DNA from: Tamarix chinensis | Lineage: Eukaryota; Streptophyta; Magnoliopsida; Caryophyllales; Tamaricaceae | DNA length: 64,000 nt | Assembly: GCA_030549775.1 (NCBI GenBank) | Contig: CM060174.1 | Span: forward strand, 71,117,466-71,181,465 | Reading direction: 5' to 3' | Part shown: positions 11,461-24,464 of the stretch, piece after piece | Numbering within the stretch: position 1 is the first letter of the stretch | How the letters are laid out: the number at the start of each line of letters is the position of its first letter | The notes under the pieces: model-generated | What the model saw: the letters and a program-made list of their open reading frames with translations, nothing else | Told to the model about the DNA's origin: nothing | Databases searched by the model: none | Made by a program: the position numbers and the translations under genes

Positions 11461-12789
11461 AAGGTATAAAGCTAAACCCTAATTTACTAAACGTATATTA
11501 GGTCATCTCACCCTTACTCCCTCACAACTCACAACCTCACTCCCTCTTCAGTCCTCACTCAGTAACCCTCACTTCTTAGTTCATGCGAGCCCTAGCCCCT
11601 AGGTCTCTAGATTGTGAGGCCCCGAGCTTGAATTCTTCCCCTCCCTCAACCATCATCTCTAGTTTATGCTAACGGATAAGGCCTCAGTCCTCCGTCCACT
11701 TCCCTTACTCACTCTCAATCTTAGAATCTCACCCTTTAGTACCTCACTTCTCATGTATGTGATGCGGGGCAAAGGCAGCGAGGCCCCAACTAATGCATGC
11801 TCCATTGACCATTGTCTTGCTCTAATTAACCCCAAATATAGTCACTTTTGACTCTCAATCTCAGACTCTCTCCCCTCAATCCCTCACTTTTCACATAATC
11901 AATGAAGGACTGAGGTAGCGAAGGCCCAAGTGGTGTATTCTCTAACAACCATCATCTTACTCCAAGTAACACTAACCACATGCATTACTAACTTCTAGAC
12001 CACTCTAATGTCTTCAATTCCAAAGTGTTTGCTCTATCCATAGTCAGTACCCATCTTCACTCTTCCCTCTCTATCTCTACACATTTGTGCTTCATTCATT
12101 AACCTCTATTCCATCAATTTGATTGATTCAACTTGCTTTAGATTTTTTTTGTTCGTATCTTGTTTCACTATTTTAAAGTTCTATTAGAAACTGGTCTTAG
12201 TCAAAAAATTTCCTAAGTCATAGCCTCACAAGTTAGTTTCAAATATTTATTCTAATTATGTTTGAATTTGATAAACTGATCTCTTAGTTGATTGAAGTAC
12301 CTCTACCAAAATTATTATTTAGCAATTGGTAATTTGGTACCACCATAAATGGATCATATTTAGATAACTGGTTGAGTATCATATTTATATCTTGTTAGAA
12401 ATTGATAATTGGAATTTGTAATGTATAAATTATAGGGAGAAATTATATATTAATTGGGAAATTATAAGTTTAGAAAGCATCCACCTTACTAACAAAGATG
12501 TCAATTTCTCATTTTCCTTTTTTTACTTTTGATGTTTTATTCCCTTTTAGAATTTCATATATAACCTATCATATAGGACATCAATTTCTTTATTAGATCA
12601 TGAGCACAAATATTTTTTTAATAATCATCGAAGTGTAGTAATGAGTAGGTTTCATAATTCAAACTTTAGTATACTTTTATTTTTAATTTTAGGTAGGTTG
12701 TCATTACTAATCATTGCATGAGTTAAGTTTGATAATATTTTTGTTCTTGAGGTTGCTTCAAATTGCATTTTTTTAATCTTGTAGGTCAT

Positions 12790-14970
12790 GGGAAATGAAA
12801 AAATATCTAATTGTGCTCCTTTGAAGTTTTCACAGTCTAAGGGCACTCGTGTTGGTTCATTTTAGCCAGTTACTTCACATATGGATGACTTGTATGCAAA
12901 CATGGAGGAGATTAAAAATTAGAACAATGAGGGGCACCTAAGTGATAAAGAAGTATAGCAAGAACCTAATTATGCTATTTATACGCAAAAAAATAGAAAG
13001 CACACTTTAGTAGTATATGATTTCTTTGATCGAATTGAAGTTAATAGTGTGGACAAGGTAAAATGTTGTCATTGTAAGGCTATTCTAACTTGTGCAACTA
13101 GTGGTGGAACCTCACATCTTAAAAATCATGCAGAGAAGACTTGTGCTGGAACACATTTGAGGCTTAGGTCAAGAGGGTCAAGAGGATTCAAGCAACAAAA
13201 AATTGAGTATGAAGACTCAATCCAATAGGTCAACAACTTTGGATATAAAACAAAATTCAGACTTGTGCAAAACCTTAAATATTCCTTTAATATGGTTTCA
13301 AGGAGTACTTTGAAGAATGGTGTGATGAAGTTTTTTCAAAGTGAGATACATAATTTAAAGGATTTGTTGTTGGAATATAGAAGAGTTGAGTCACAATCAT
13401 CACTGACATGTGGACTGCATTCAACCAAAAAAAGGAATATATGGTCATGACATCACACTTTGATGATGAAGACTGGAATTTGCGAAGTATAACTTTGAGG
13501 TAACTAGTTAACTATTATCATTACATTTTGTTATATATTTAGCTTGAGTAAGTGTAAGTTTATGATTATTGTTTCATTATTATCTTTTAAGGTTTTTGTG
13601 TGCCCCATGTCTACATAAAAAAGGCTTTAAATACAATGTTTTATGGGATTGTGTGTCTTAATTTGGCCTTGAAAGAAAAAAAAGTCTTTTTTGGTGGTTC
13701 AAAATTATAGTAAAAATGATGCAATGATGGGAATTTTATTTTGAGAAAAAGTCTCTTATACATGGCGGAGCAATCTTACATATGAGGAGTAGTGTTCACA
13801 TTTTTAACTTGATAGTTAATGAAGGATTAAATTTGATTAAGATGGGGATTGAAAATATTTGGGATTATGTCTCATTTTGGACATTAATGCTAAAAGAATT
13901 GAAAAGTTTGAGAAGTCATATTGATTTTTGAAGGTCAATACTTATAAAATATTAGTTTTTAATTGTAAATCTATATGGAATTTTACTTATTTGATGCTCT
14001 AGAGTTCTTTCCCTTATAAAGATGCATTTAAAACATTGACATGTTTGTATGGTAGGCTAGTGATGATGATTAGTAATTGGCTCATGTTGTATGTGAGAAG
14101 TTAGAACACTTTTACAAGACTATTATGGCTTCTCAGAAAGAAACTACCCTACTACAAATTTATTTATTGGAAAGTATTCATGATTAGAATTTCTTTAAGA
14201 AGTTTCCTACAAAGTGATATGGAGGTTATTATCTCTATGGAATCAAAGATGATTGAAAAGTCTGACAAATATTGGTGTGAAATTAATAGGATTCTGACCA
14301 TCGCTAGTATCTTGGATCCTATAAACAAAATTGATTATGTTAAATACCATTTTAGGAGACTATATTATGATGAGGCTTAAAATGAATTAGATAGGGATAT
14401 AAACATGTTTGATACTCTCTTCTTTGAATATTAAAGAAAATTTATTGATAGTTCTAGTGAGCTTAGTAGTTCTTCTAAAGCTCCATTGAGGAATTCTCTA
14501 TAGCAAACACCACCTCAGACTTCTGTTGATGATGAGGAGAATGAATTTACTTTAGTTAAGAAAACTAAAGTAAGAAAATTAAGTGTGAGGTGTGAGTTAT
14601 ATCATTACTTGGAATTTGATACATTACCCAAAAATGATTGTTTTGATATCCTTAACTTTTGGAAGAATGACTTCAAGTATCTAACTCTACAAAATATTTC
14701 TAGGGATATTCTTGCTATTCCCATTTCCATAGTGGCTTTAGAAAATGATTTTAGCATGGTAGGACGGGTTTTAAGTCTCTATCATTCCATACTTCATGCA
14801 AAATTTGTAGAGGCATTGATGTGTTTGCAAAATTGGATGGTTGAAGACATTAAAGGTAATTTTAATCTCTCTTTAGTCATAACTTATTGCATATTTTGTT
14901 TCATATGAGATAATATAGTATTTATTTGTTTAATATCATGTAAAGGTGCAATGTAGAGTCTATATGCATG
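12790..14970 (+). pseudogene. hAT transposase remnant (BED finger to C-terminal dimerisation domain)
   Basis: The order of domains is that of a plant hAT transposase. A BED-type zinc finger lies near 13,050-13,140 (VKCCHCKAILTC, then TSHLKNH). The catalytic start lies near 13,400-13,500 (TDMWTAFNQKKEYMVMTSHF, one frame from the preceding block at 13,265-13,400). The middle region is at 14,180-14,380 (ILTIASILDPINKIDYVKYHF). The C-terminal hAT dimerisation segment is at 14,690-14,850 (LAIPISIVALENDFSMVGRVLS). Many stops and at least one shift in the catalytic start make it inactive. It resembles Ac/RICESLEEPER-type plant proteins; exact subgroup not determined. Confidence 0.8.
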
Positions 14971-15200
14971 TGCCAAAATGATAGAAGTTTTGGACGTTGA
15001 TGATGGAATAGAAGTAATTTCCGTTTGTCATATGAAAAATAATTATTTAATTTTACTTTACTATTATTATGCTATCAAATTTTACCAAGAAAACTAATTT
15101 TTATAATCTTATACATTTTTAGGGTATTGAAAATGATGAAGAGGATAATTGATGCCAAGGAATCAATGGCCAATGATATGCCCTGTTACTATTTTGATTG

Positions 15201-15930
15201 AGGAACGAGGGATTAAAATAATTATATAAATATGTTGGGCTTAGATAGGAGTGGAAGAAAATACTTGATATTTAATTTATTGTTGTTCTTATAATTGATT
15301 TTTGTATTCATTCTATTTTTGTTTGTCAGTAGTGACTTACTGACTTATTGATGGTTGTTTAAATTAGATCAAGATGGATTTGCATGGACGTTGTAGCACA
15401 ATAGCATGGGAATCAACATTTATTTGTTGAATTTATTTGTGTGTCGAATAGTTTATAGAAAAAAATGTGTATATGTGCTACTTGTGTAGAACTTATTTGT
15501 TTGTGCATGTTATGTATGTGTCCAAGATAACTTTGCATGTGTAGTTCAACCTTTACATGAGTTTTAAGTGCATGGAAATCAAATGAAAGATAAAACCCTA
15601 ACTGGTAAGCATAACATTGTAATTAATCAAATGTGTGTTAGTGTATATGCTAAAATAAGTGAAGTGTGGTCCATTATTTGGACCGGTTGTTGGTGAAATA
15701 CTTGTACCTCATACATTTAGTATATTTTTTTGAATGTTCATTGGGCATATTACATATTAGAACATAGGATACATGCATAAACATAATTAGGAGTTATCGA
15801 ATATTACAAGCTGAATTTTATTAAATTCTATATCAAGAATTTGACAAGAAATGTGCAAGGTGTTTTTATTTGATTGTGTATGTGATAATAATTATTTTTG
15901 GTTGTGTTTTGATTCATTGGAACCAAAATT
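15201..15930. other. AT-rich DNA, no gene seen
   Basis: No recognisable coding or repeat structure between the hAT transposase tail and the gypsy remnant. It may contain the lost right end of the hAT element. Confidence 0.5.
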
Positions 15931-15939
15931 TTTTGCAAG

Positions 15940-17985
15940 AACCAACTTGAAAACCGAAGGAAAAGCCTTAAGAGATTTAGGTTACAATTGAAATCTAAGG
16001 AGTTACTAATCTTTTGTCAAGTGTGTTAGCAAAGTTGATTCATATGGAAGGATGAACGAATTTTCAAGCCATTTTTGAGGCAATAAAAAAGCTCTCAATC
16101 AATTTCAAAACAACCAATGCACAACTTCAACAACTTCTTGCAAGACAAACTCAATTGCAAAGGATGGAGTCTCTCTTTGCCGAGCAAGATTTAGTGCAAA
16201 ATTTTCAAGAACAAAAGGAGTTTTTTTGGAGATCGAATGGGAAGTGCTAAAAAGCATATCAATCCAACAAGAGAAAGATATATGAACTCATGAGTATAGT
16301 ATGAAGAAGAGTCACAAGGTAGTGGAAGTGGTAGAAGGAACAATGATCATCAATCAAGGCATCATCATAAAGAAGATAAAGGTATCAAAATTGAACTTCC
16401 TAATTTTGATGGTAAAATTGATGTTGAATTATTTCTTGAATGGTTACATGAGGTAGAGGCTATTTTTGGATTCAAGGATTATCATGATGAGAAAAAATTT
16501 AAATTAGCTACTCTTAAGTTTAAGAAGTTGGCCAGGATATTTTATGATAACTTGAAGAGAACTAGAGAAAGAGAAGGTAAATCTAAAATTTAATCTTGGG
16601 ATAAGCTTAAGAAATATTTGAGAAGAAAATTTATACCTAAAGAATATGAAAAATATAATTACATTATATTGAGTACTCTTAGACAATGACTTTTAAGTAT
16701 TGAAGAATATATTAGAAAATTCAAGAGGTTAGCACTTATATGTGATATCCATGAGAGAAAGGAATAAACATGTGCTAGATTTATAGGTTGCCTTAACATG
16801 ATAATTTGAGATAAAGTTGAAACTTGTATGTATGATTCTATTTATGATATAATTAAGCTCTCTTTGATATTTGAAAAAAAAAATCAAATCTACTAAGCCT
16901 TATGCCAAGCAAGATAATTCTTCTACAAAGTACTACTCAAGCACTCAAGTTACAAAGCATGAGACATGTACCTCAAGCTCTATGAATGTTGAGAAGAAAC
17001 AAGGGATGAAACAAGAGGAAAAGGAAAAGAATGAGGTCAATGAAGTCTCTAACAAATAATTTTTTAAGTGTCAGGGATTTGGACACTTCGCTAGAGAATG
17101 TCCCATCCAAAGAGTATTATCTATATAAGAGATTGAAGTTATGGAGACCTGTGATGAAGATCTTGAGTTTGAGTCAAATGAAGAAATTTTAAGTGAATTA
17201 TAGGATGAAGGAAATGCTTGTTATGTGCTGCAAATAATACTTCAAGTGAAATATAATGAGCAACTTAATCAACGAGAGAAGACATTCAAGACTAAAGGAA
17301 GATTGGGAGATACAATTTGTCAGGTTATCATTAATAGTGGATTGTGTATAAATGTGGCTAATGAGAGGATGGCGAATAAATAGGGTTTAGAGGCAAGACC
17401 ACATCCTAAGCCCTATTCTCTTCAATGTATTAACAAGGATAAAGGATTCAAGGTAACAAAACAAGCCCTAATCTCATTCAGAATTGGTAATTATCATGAT
17501 GAGGTGCTATGTAATATTTTGCCTATGGATGTATGTGAAATTTTATTAGGTAGACCATGGAAATATGATTAATGTGCTATTCATAATGGTATCTAATGAA
17601 TATCTTATTGAAAAGGATAGGAAAAATCATAAAATTAAACCTTATAAGTGTGATAATGATAACATAGTCAAAAATAAAAAAAAAGTTTATTTTTGCATGA
17701 AAAGATTATAATAGAATGTATGACGGAAGAAGATAGTTGCTATACAATTATTATCAAGGAATCCCTACAAGGGGAGAAAAATGAAAATAATCCTCGATTA
17801 GATGAGATTATAGATAAATATGAGGATGTTTTTTCTAATGACTTACCACTAGAATTACCACTTAAAAGAGGGATAGAACATGCAGTAGACTTAATATCTA
17901 GTATGTCGTTACCTAATCGACCTTCTTATAGATTTAATTCAGAAGAAGTTAAGGAATTAGAGAGAAAAATACAAGATATCAAAGA
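15940..17985 (+). pseudogene. Ty3/gypsy gag-protease remnant, cut off before the RT core
   Basis: In order: a gag coiled region (about 16,080-16,190), gag core (16,385-16,870, including IELPNFDGKID and FLEWLHEVEAIF), zinc-knuckle relic (17,062-17,100, FFKCQGFGHFARECP, where the first Cys is lost), an aspartic protease relic (about 17,325-17,575: IINSGLCINVA, with the catalytic Asp replaced by Asn, and the LLGRPW closing motif), then the linker to RT (17,693-17,985: AVDLISSMSLPNRPSYRF). Stops are scattered throughout. No LTRs were found. Layout suggests a chromovirus-type element, lineage not determined. Homology stops abruptly near 17,985. Confidence 0.8.
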
Positions 17986-19624
17986 AAAAAGATCCATTAC
18001 ATTTTTTAGTGAATGATAGAGCTCATACAATGGTTCCCATTATGATTCTTGATTTGAGAAAGGTACCTAATGAGAAAAAGGAGAAGTTGTGAGTTGGTAC
18101 ATGGGTACATTGAGCATTTATACACCAATATTATGATATTATTTAAATAATATACTAATAATATTTATTTCTCTCATGATGTAGATTAGTTTTGATGTAC
18201 TCAAAATTTGTAAGAAGGTTATTCTTCAAAAGTATATTAAATATTGGAAAGACCTTAAGTCTGATTTTGTATGTCGTTACATAGTTGCTTAAGATGAAAC
18301 TTACATATCACAACCACTGATAGATTTTTAGGCCATGATCACACCCTAAAAATGGGTTGAGTTTGTTATGTTGAAAAATTCAAAAGAAAAATAAGGCGTA
18401 TAATGAAACCTATTATATATCACACCTTAAACAATACTTATAATCTTATATATATTGATTTTATGGAAGAAGTTAGGTCCTAAGGAGAAACGAGAAAAGA
18501 AATTAGAGGGAAGCAAAATATTGTGTAAAAAACACAACACACCTCCTAATAACTAAGTTGCCTTATAGGACGATGATTCATTTTCATGAAGTCTTATGCA
18601 ATCAAAATTTGAGCATACGAGTTGAATTATCACCGATATTATTTTTTACGATCCAAGAAGTCAATTTATATATAGGAGCTAAGAACTTAGTCCATTTTTT
18701 GGTTAGATGTTAGCCACAAATCTAACTTATAAAGGAATATATAAGGTATAATTTCATTTAATTTGAATATAAAACTACATTCAATAACATAGAATTATTA
18801 TTAACACATAATTACATAATTATTTCCTTATAAGCTTTCAAAAGATAAAATTATAAGTAAAAAAAAGACCATATGTATGGATTCTTATGTACTCAAGTGA
18901 TATCATATGAGGATATGAAATAATAGGTAAAATATATGGTCCATGCAATGATGGAGGCTTCACATTGATTTATTTTCACACCCTTTTCTTTTAATTCATA
19001 TTGGTTTTTGGTCATTTAACATCCATTGAGAAGGATTGCATGTTGGTTTGACCCATTAGGAGAAAAGTGACATGACATTACACAATAGGTTATTGATTGG
19101 TAATTAATTGATTTCTAGTTTAAATAAATTTATTTCATGGGTTACTTATTATTATATTTTTATACATCAATTTGGTCATTTAAGAAATAACTAGAGAAGC
19201 AAAAAGAGAAACATAAATTACACCATTTGTTGATAGGTAATTCTTTTCTATGTTTTAATATTTACTATTAAGTATAGTTAGCATTAAAATAATATGTTCA
19301 TTTCACTTAATGTATTACTTAAAACAAGAAGATAATGACAACTGTAACTATTTTTTCATGAAATATATAGGAGATGTCATTGCAAGATGGTGGAAGGGAG
19401 ATTCAGAGGTATGGATTGATCACCATATATATACATTTTAATATTATTACATTAATTAAATATTTATAACCATGAAAATTATGATATTTCTTTCTTAGGT
19501 ATATCAAAATAATGATATGAGATTTTTGGATAGACTTGTTAACAAGATCAGATAAGAGTGGCTAAATTTTGTCTTTGAGGTAGCTACAAATGAACTTCAT
19601 TTGTAGTTTATTTTTAATTAATTT

Positions 19625-19664
<40 letters not shown>

Positions 19665-20218
19665 AGGATGGTAAGTCTTTTATTGATGTAGCTATGTCTT
19701 GATAAATGCAATACACATAACCTTGGTGCTTATGTATTAGTTTTGTATATACGATCAATTATACTTGATTTTTTTTGTTAATATAAGAGGTTTTTTTTTA
19801 ATTTATGATATTGTATTTATTTGATTAGTTTTTAAAGATTTTAATTTATACATATGCATGTGATACACATCACTAATATTAGTCTATCAACTTCAAATAT
19901 TTGCATGCAGGTTTTGTATTTGGTTGTAGTGGCAAGTAATAGCTTATTTATTAAGAAAAGTGCTATAGATGATGGTTTTTACCTATAATTTTCATATGTA
20001 CCTAAGTGAGAAGTTTTGTAAAAAGATTTTCTTATGGTATATATGACAATTATAATTTATAAATGTCATTTATACCTTAGAGGTATTTTTTTTTAAATGC
20101 TAACGGAATATATGTCAGTTTTCATTTATAATTGTTATATATTCTTTAGCGGAAAGTTTTTTAAAATATTTTTGAAGGAATAGATAGTGGTTTTATTTTA
20201 TAAATTGTCATCTATAGT
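17986..20218 (+). mobile_element. Possible CACTA-like element, right end and degraded interior
   Basis: The right end is CATCTATAGTG at 20,208-20,218, the reverse of a CACTATAG-type terminus. Just inside it (19,965-20,218) lie four degenerate palindromic units of about 35-40 bases, each with an arm like ATATATGACAATT and a return arm like AATTGTCATATAT, spaced about 60 bases apart. That is the usual look of CACTA subterminal repeats. The interior has short frames (for example RAHTMVPIMILDLRKVPNE near 18,015) that could not be matched to a known transposase. No left end was found. The break with gypsy homology at 17,985 may be the insertion or deletion boundary. Confidence 0.4.
19627..19660. 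repeat. (TA)n microsatellite
   Basis: Uninterrupted AT/TA run inside the CACTA-like region. Confidence 0.95.
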
Positions 20219-20752
20219 GAAGTTAAGGTGTCAATTCTAAATTAAAACCCTTGTTTATTCTGTTGTGCATTTTTTAAGCGCCCTTCATATTTTTACTTTG
20301 TTTTAGACTATTATGCTTTGAATGAATGTCTGTAATGTTTTCAGTTTTAACCTACATGATTGTTGGTCACGACTATCTATTATCACTTTCACCGCCATCT
20401 ATGGTTGTTTTTATTTATTTATGTTGATATATTTAAGTATGTATTTTGGTATTAATTATCTTATTCAATGTTAATTATAGTAATTTATGATTAAAAAAAA
20501 GGCAGCTGTAAAAATTATAAAAATAATATACCATGTTATCTAAATTTAACAAATAATGAGGTTATGCAAATACACACTAAATATGGTTGTTATGTAAGTG
20601 TAATTTAGAGATGTTTATATTGTGAATATGGTATAATATGTTTCCACGAAGGATTTTTATTTCATAAATAACTGTTGTGAGATTGAAGATAAAGATGAAG
20701 ATTGTTATAATACTGTTGATGTTCCCATAATCAAATTTGTATCATAATCTTT

Positions 20753-20783
<31 letters not shown>

Positions 20784-20790
20784 ATTATTA

Positions 20791-20841
<51 letters not shown>

Positions 20842-21280
20842 TCCTTCCTTCCTTCTTCCTTCTCTATTTTGTAGTAGAAGTTGATGAAATTCTATGTCAA
20901 TCAACTTAATTCTTTTATTTGATCAGTTTTGAAGTTTCAATCAACAATCTGTATTTGAGGTTAGGTTAATTTTTTACCTAAGTCAAGATTCTTCACACAT
21001 CGTGATTCTTTAGTAATTGTGGTTGCAATTTATTCTCAATTGTAGCTTAATATTTCTAGATTGAAACAATGATCTCACTATCTATTGAAATTCCGTTGTA
21101 AGTTATTTCATTTCATACCTTAGAGATATTTTGTGCAATGACTAAAGGTGAAACCTCATCAAGTATGTGCTCATTTACTGATTGCCCAATCAATTTATAA
21201 TTTTCTAGTTTTGTTTTTAAATTCATGGATTCTGTATAAATAGACCCATATTTATGGTGAAGGTCAATATGATATATATG
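20219..21280. other. AT-rich DNA with a compound microsatellite
   Basis: No gene. From about 20,749 to 20,862 it holds (TTTC)n followed by (ATT)n and a CCTT-rich tail. Confidence 0.7.
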
Positions 21281-21284
21281 CAAT

Positions 21285-21705
21285 AGAGGTAAAACATACT
21301 CGAGCTACAGTTTTTATATAGTGGTGAATCATTGATAATAGAAAGGTGAAACATGTATTATATTGGTGGGAAACATTGAAAAATGTGTATAATAATTTTG
21401 AACCATGTTTTGGTTAATGCGATGAAATATTAAGAATATAGCGGTAAAACATGTAGTATAGTAATGGTGAAACACACGGTTAACACTGAAGAAAATGTGT
21501 ATAACAATGTTGAACCATGTTTTAGTTACTATGGTGAAACATCGAGAATAGAACTGTAAAACAAGTAGTATAGTGGTGGTAAGAAAATAAGTATAAAAAT
21601 GCTAAACCACTTTTTAGTTACTATGGTGAAACATTGAGAATAAAGAGGTGAAACATGTAGTATATATAGTGATGTTAAAACGCACGGTTAACACCAAAGA
21701 AATGT
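21285..21705 (+). repeat. Degenerate tandem repeat rich in GTGAAACATG
   Basis: The motif GGTGAAACAT(C/T/G)G recurs within a longer unit of roughly 110-120 bases (GTGAAACATTGAGAATAG, TGTAGTATAGTG, ACGGTTAACAC, AATGTGTATA, TGAACCATGTTTTAGTTA) repeated about three times with divergence. It stands directly in front of the FAR1-type transposase N-terminal remnant. Related motif clusters occur at 33.06-33.27, 35.2-35.48, 36.65-36.85 and near 45.0-45.13 kb. Confidence 0.75.
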
Positions 21706-21789
21706 GCATATTATTTATGTTTCTATTTTTATATGATTGCTTAATTATTGTCTCTATTTTAATAAAAAAAACAACTAAGCTTGTGTTGG

Positions 21790-22865
21790 AGGTTAAAGAA
21801 GATGAAGAATTTGAGTTATCGGAAAAAGTCTCGGAAAGATGAAGAATTTGAGTTATTGGAAAAAGTCTCGAACAATGAGCAAGAAACATAAGACTTATAC
21901 AACCAATATTCATATAAGAAAGGGTTTGGTATTAGAAAGTTTCAGAAAGGGCATCATGATAATGGGAAACTTTATATACAATAGTTATATTGTTGGAAAG
22001 CAAGAGTGGAAAAAAAGCCAAGGTAAGGAAAATAGGGTTTATACTAAAATTTATTTCAGGATTGATTGTCTAGCAAAAATGCAATTTAATATTGATGTGG
22101 AAGGAGTGTGGAAGATTACTAAGCATGATATGGTTCATAAATATGCTTGTAGTTCACCTTAGCAAAGACATAAAATTAGGCGCCATAGAAAAATACATAA
22201 AGTGAACTTCAATACATGCAAAGTTTGAATAATAGTAGTGTTGATGTTTCTACAGATGTCAGAACTATGAGGAATGAAGGATGAGGTTCTCTTATTTTTG
22301 GATTTTTATCCAAAGATGCATATAATTCTATATATAAAGAAAAGCATAAGACAATTCAAGGGATTGATTCTTAAGGTTTTATTAGCATTTTTAAGGATAA
22401 AATTTCCTATGAGAGTAAATTTTACTAAGACTTTGAATTAGATGATAAAGGTATATTATGCAGTTTTTTTTGATGGGATGATAAGGGAGGATTACCATTT
22501 TTTTTGGTGAATTACTTGTACATGCCACTTGTTATAGGACAAATAAATATGACATGATTTATGGGATATTTGTTGGAATGAATCATTGTAGATGTAATGT
22601 GATGTTTGATATTGGGTTTGTATTAAATGAATCATTTGTTTGGCTTTTCAAGACCTTTCTAAAGTCTATGAATGGTTGAAGTCTGTGATGACTAACCAAT
22701 TTGATATTATGTTGACTGCCATTTCTATTGTTTTCCCAAGGTGCAAAAACATAACATTTGTGTGGCACATTGAGAAAATTTAAAGAAGCATATTTATTAG
22801 ACGAGGAAGAAGAAAGATCCATAGATTACTTTAATTACGTATTGAAGTATGTAGAGAATGAAATA
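21790..22865 (+). pseudogene. FAR1-type MULE transposase, N-terminal half
   Basis: Frames read in order: a FAR1 DNA-binding-like domain (about 21,840-22,200, including QEWKKSQGKENRVYTK, DCLAKMQF and GVWKITKHDMVHKYACSSP), then KDAYNSIYKEKHKTIQG (near 22,310-22,365), then the start of the MULE DDE domain (near 22,400-22,800: FELDDKGILCSFF, FVWLFKTFLKSMNG, NQFDIMLTAISIVFP, ITFVWHIEKI). These blocks are the usual order of FAR1/FRS-related MULE transposases. At least three frame changes and several stops break it. The C-terminal half is missing here but a matching one occurs at 33.4-34.3 kb. Confidence 0.8.
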
Positions 22866-23047
22866 GAATTTAACTTATATTAGATTAAGTATGTTTCTAT
22901 TACCTTCCACTTTATTTTTTTTAAATCTATGGTTATAATGCATTGATTTTTGTTTCTATTATGTTGTTTTAGTTTTCTTTTTTCCTTTGTTGAAATATAA
23001 TAAGTCATAATCAAAGTAAATCCAAGAACAACAAGAATGATAAAATA

Positions 23048-23908
23048 TGTAACACCCCAAGTTTTGCTACTGAAAAATTTATTTTTAAGTAGAAGCATTA
23101 ATATATTATAGTGGGTATTACCACCACACTTAATACAAATATAGTCCATACCTTTCTCGTACTAAGTGCAATGCTAAAAAATTGTAATAAATAAGTCAAA
23201 ACTTACCAAAATAGATAGAAATTACATAAGACTTTAATAAATTAAATGTAAGTATAGAGTATGGAGTACGTACTCTAGATAATATAATGCATAGAAAAAA
23301 TAGAGAAGATGAAGAAAATGGATGAAAATTCAAAAGAGATATCAAGAGTCTAGGGCACATAATATTTGCGACATCGAATAGATAGAATTCTATGCCCTAA
23401 CCCCAGGGTATAAGCTTGCATCACTCCACTTGACAAACCTCTTAAAAGTTAAAAAGATCATCATCAAATACTTGCAACACAACATCTACAAATTTGTAGT
23501 ATTAATATGCATCTTATGCTGAGTAACATAACTATTCTAAAGAGATAACATTATGTGGGAGGCCCATGCAAAGAAAGTAATAGAAAATGTAATTACAAGA
23601 CGATAGCATGCTTATATATAGATGTCAATTGAGAATAATAAATCTCATGCATCAAGCATAAAATGATGGAATACAAGTGTAAAGATAGATAAGATTAATT
23701 GATTATTATATTTTAATATTGTAATCACAACCAATATATTATATTAACTTGAAGATGGAGGCTAAAAGAAACCATAACAATCAATCTAGTACACAAATGG
23801 TACTAATGCTAGTTGTCTCGCCATAACCATAACTAGACCACAAAATAATGAGACCCCTAATTACTTAAGTATGCATACTCCCTATAGCACCAAAATATAT
23901 TGAAACTA
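23048..23908 (+). repeat. TGTAACACCCC-type LTR-like repeat, copy A (left part)
   Basis: It starts TGTAACACCCCAAG and contains TAGTGGGTATTACCACCACAC and CTCGTACTAAGTGCAATGCTA. It is clearly related along nearly its whole length to 45,255-46,120 (shared blocks such as ACTCTAGATAATATAAT, TATGCCCTAACCC, CAAAATATATTGA). The start resembles the TGTAAC ends of plant gypsy LTRs, so it is probably a solo or truncated LTR. It is interrupted by the copia element, with its sequence resuming at 28,876. Confidence 0.65.
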
Positions 23909-24429
23909 TGAGTTTTGACATTGTGTTGGTTCGTGCAGGTGTTGGAGAAGTTTAGTGTAAGGTGGATGTTTGTGTGAGAAACACAGGGGTCCCGTGTTTA
24001 TTAACACGATTCATGTTTTTGAGAGAAACCATTGATGTGATTTGGAAAAAAATAAAAAATAAGAAAATAAACACGGGGATCTCATATTTCCTAAACACGG
24101 ACTGTGTTTTTCCTTATTTTTGAAACAAGCTATTTTTCCCCTTTGGATTTTTTTCTTCTATAAAAGAAGACATGTTGAAACCCTAGCTATTGAGAGTTGT
24201 GTGTTTGAACTTCTTCTTCTCCATAGAATTATCCATTCAAAGAGAATTGTAGATTTGTATAATTGATTGATTAATTAGTTTGATCATCTTGTAATAACAT
24301 AAGAGCATGAATAAAAATCTCTACTTTTTCCTCAATTATTTTATTTTGTGATTGAATCCTAAATTATGCATAATCTTGTTAATTCTAATTTTGTTTGGAT
24401 ATCTCTAAATCCATGCTAATTCTGTAACA
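23909..24429 (+). repeat. 5' LTR of the copia element
   Basis: It starts TGAGTTTTGAC and ends TAACA just before the PBS. It aligns through its length with 28,332-28,875 (shared blocks include GAAGACATGTTGAAACC and CATTCAAAGAGAATTGTAG). A short stretch near the start is missing relative to the 3' LTR. Confidence 0.85.
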
Positions 24430-24432
24430 ATT

Positions 24433-24444
24433 TGGTATCAAAGC
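24433..24444 (+). other. Primer-binding site of the copia element
   Basis: TGGTATCAAAGC, three bases after the 5' LTR, is the initiator-methionine tRNA type of site (TGGTATCAGAGC) with one change. Confidence 0.85.
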
Positions 24445-24464
24445 TATGTTGTTGAAAGATATGG

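Larger units (their letters stand above)
11307..15200 (+). mobile_element. hAT element remnant (left end plus transposase)
   Basis: The stretch from 11,307 begins TAAGGATGGAATAGG and is followed by GGGACCC/GGGTCTGGGTC-rich subterminal DNA, like the ends of plant hAT elements. The transposase remnant below lies in the same orientation. No matching right end or second octamer copy was found, so the right limit is approximate. Confidence 0.5.
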
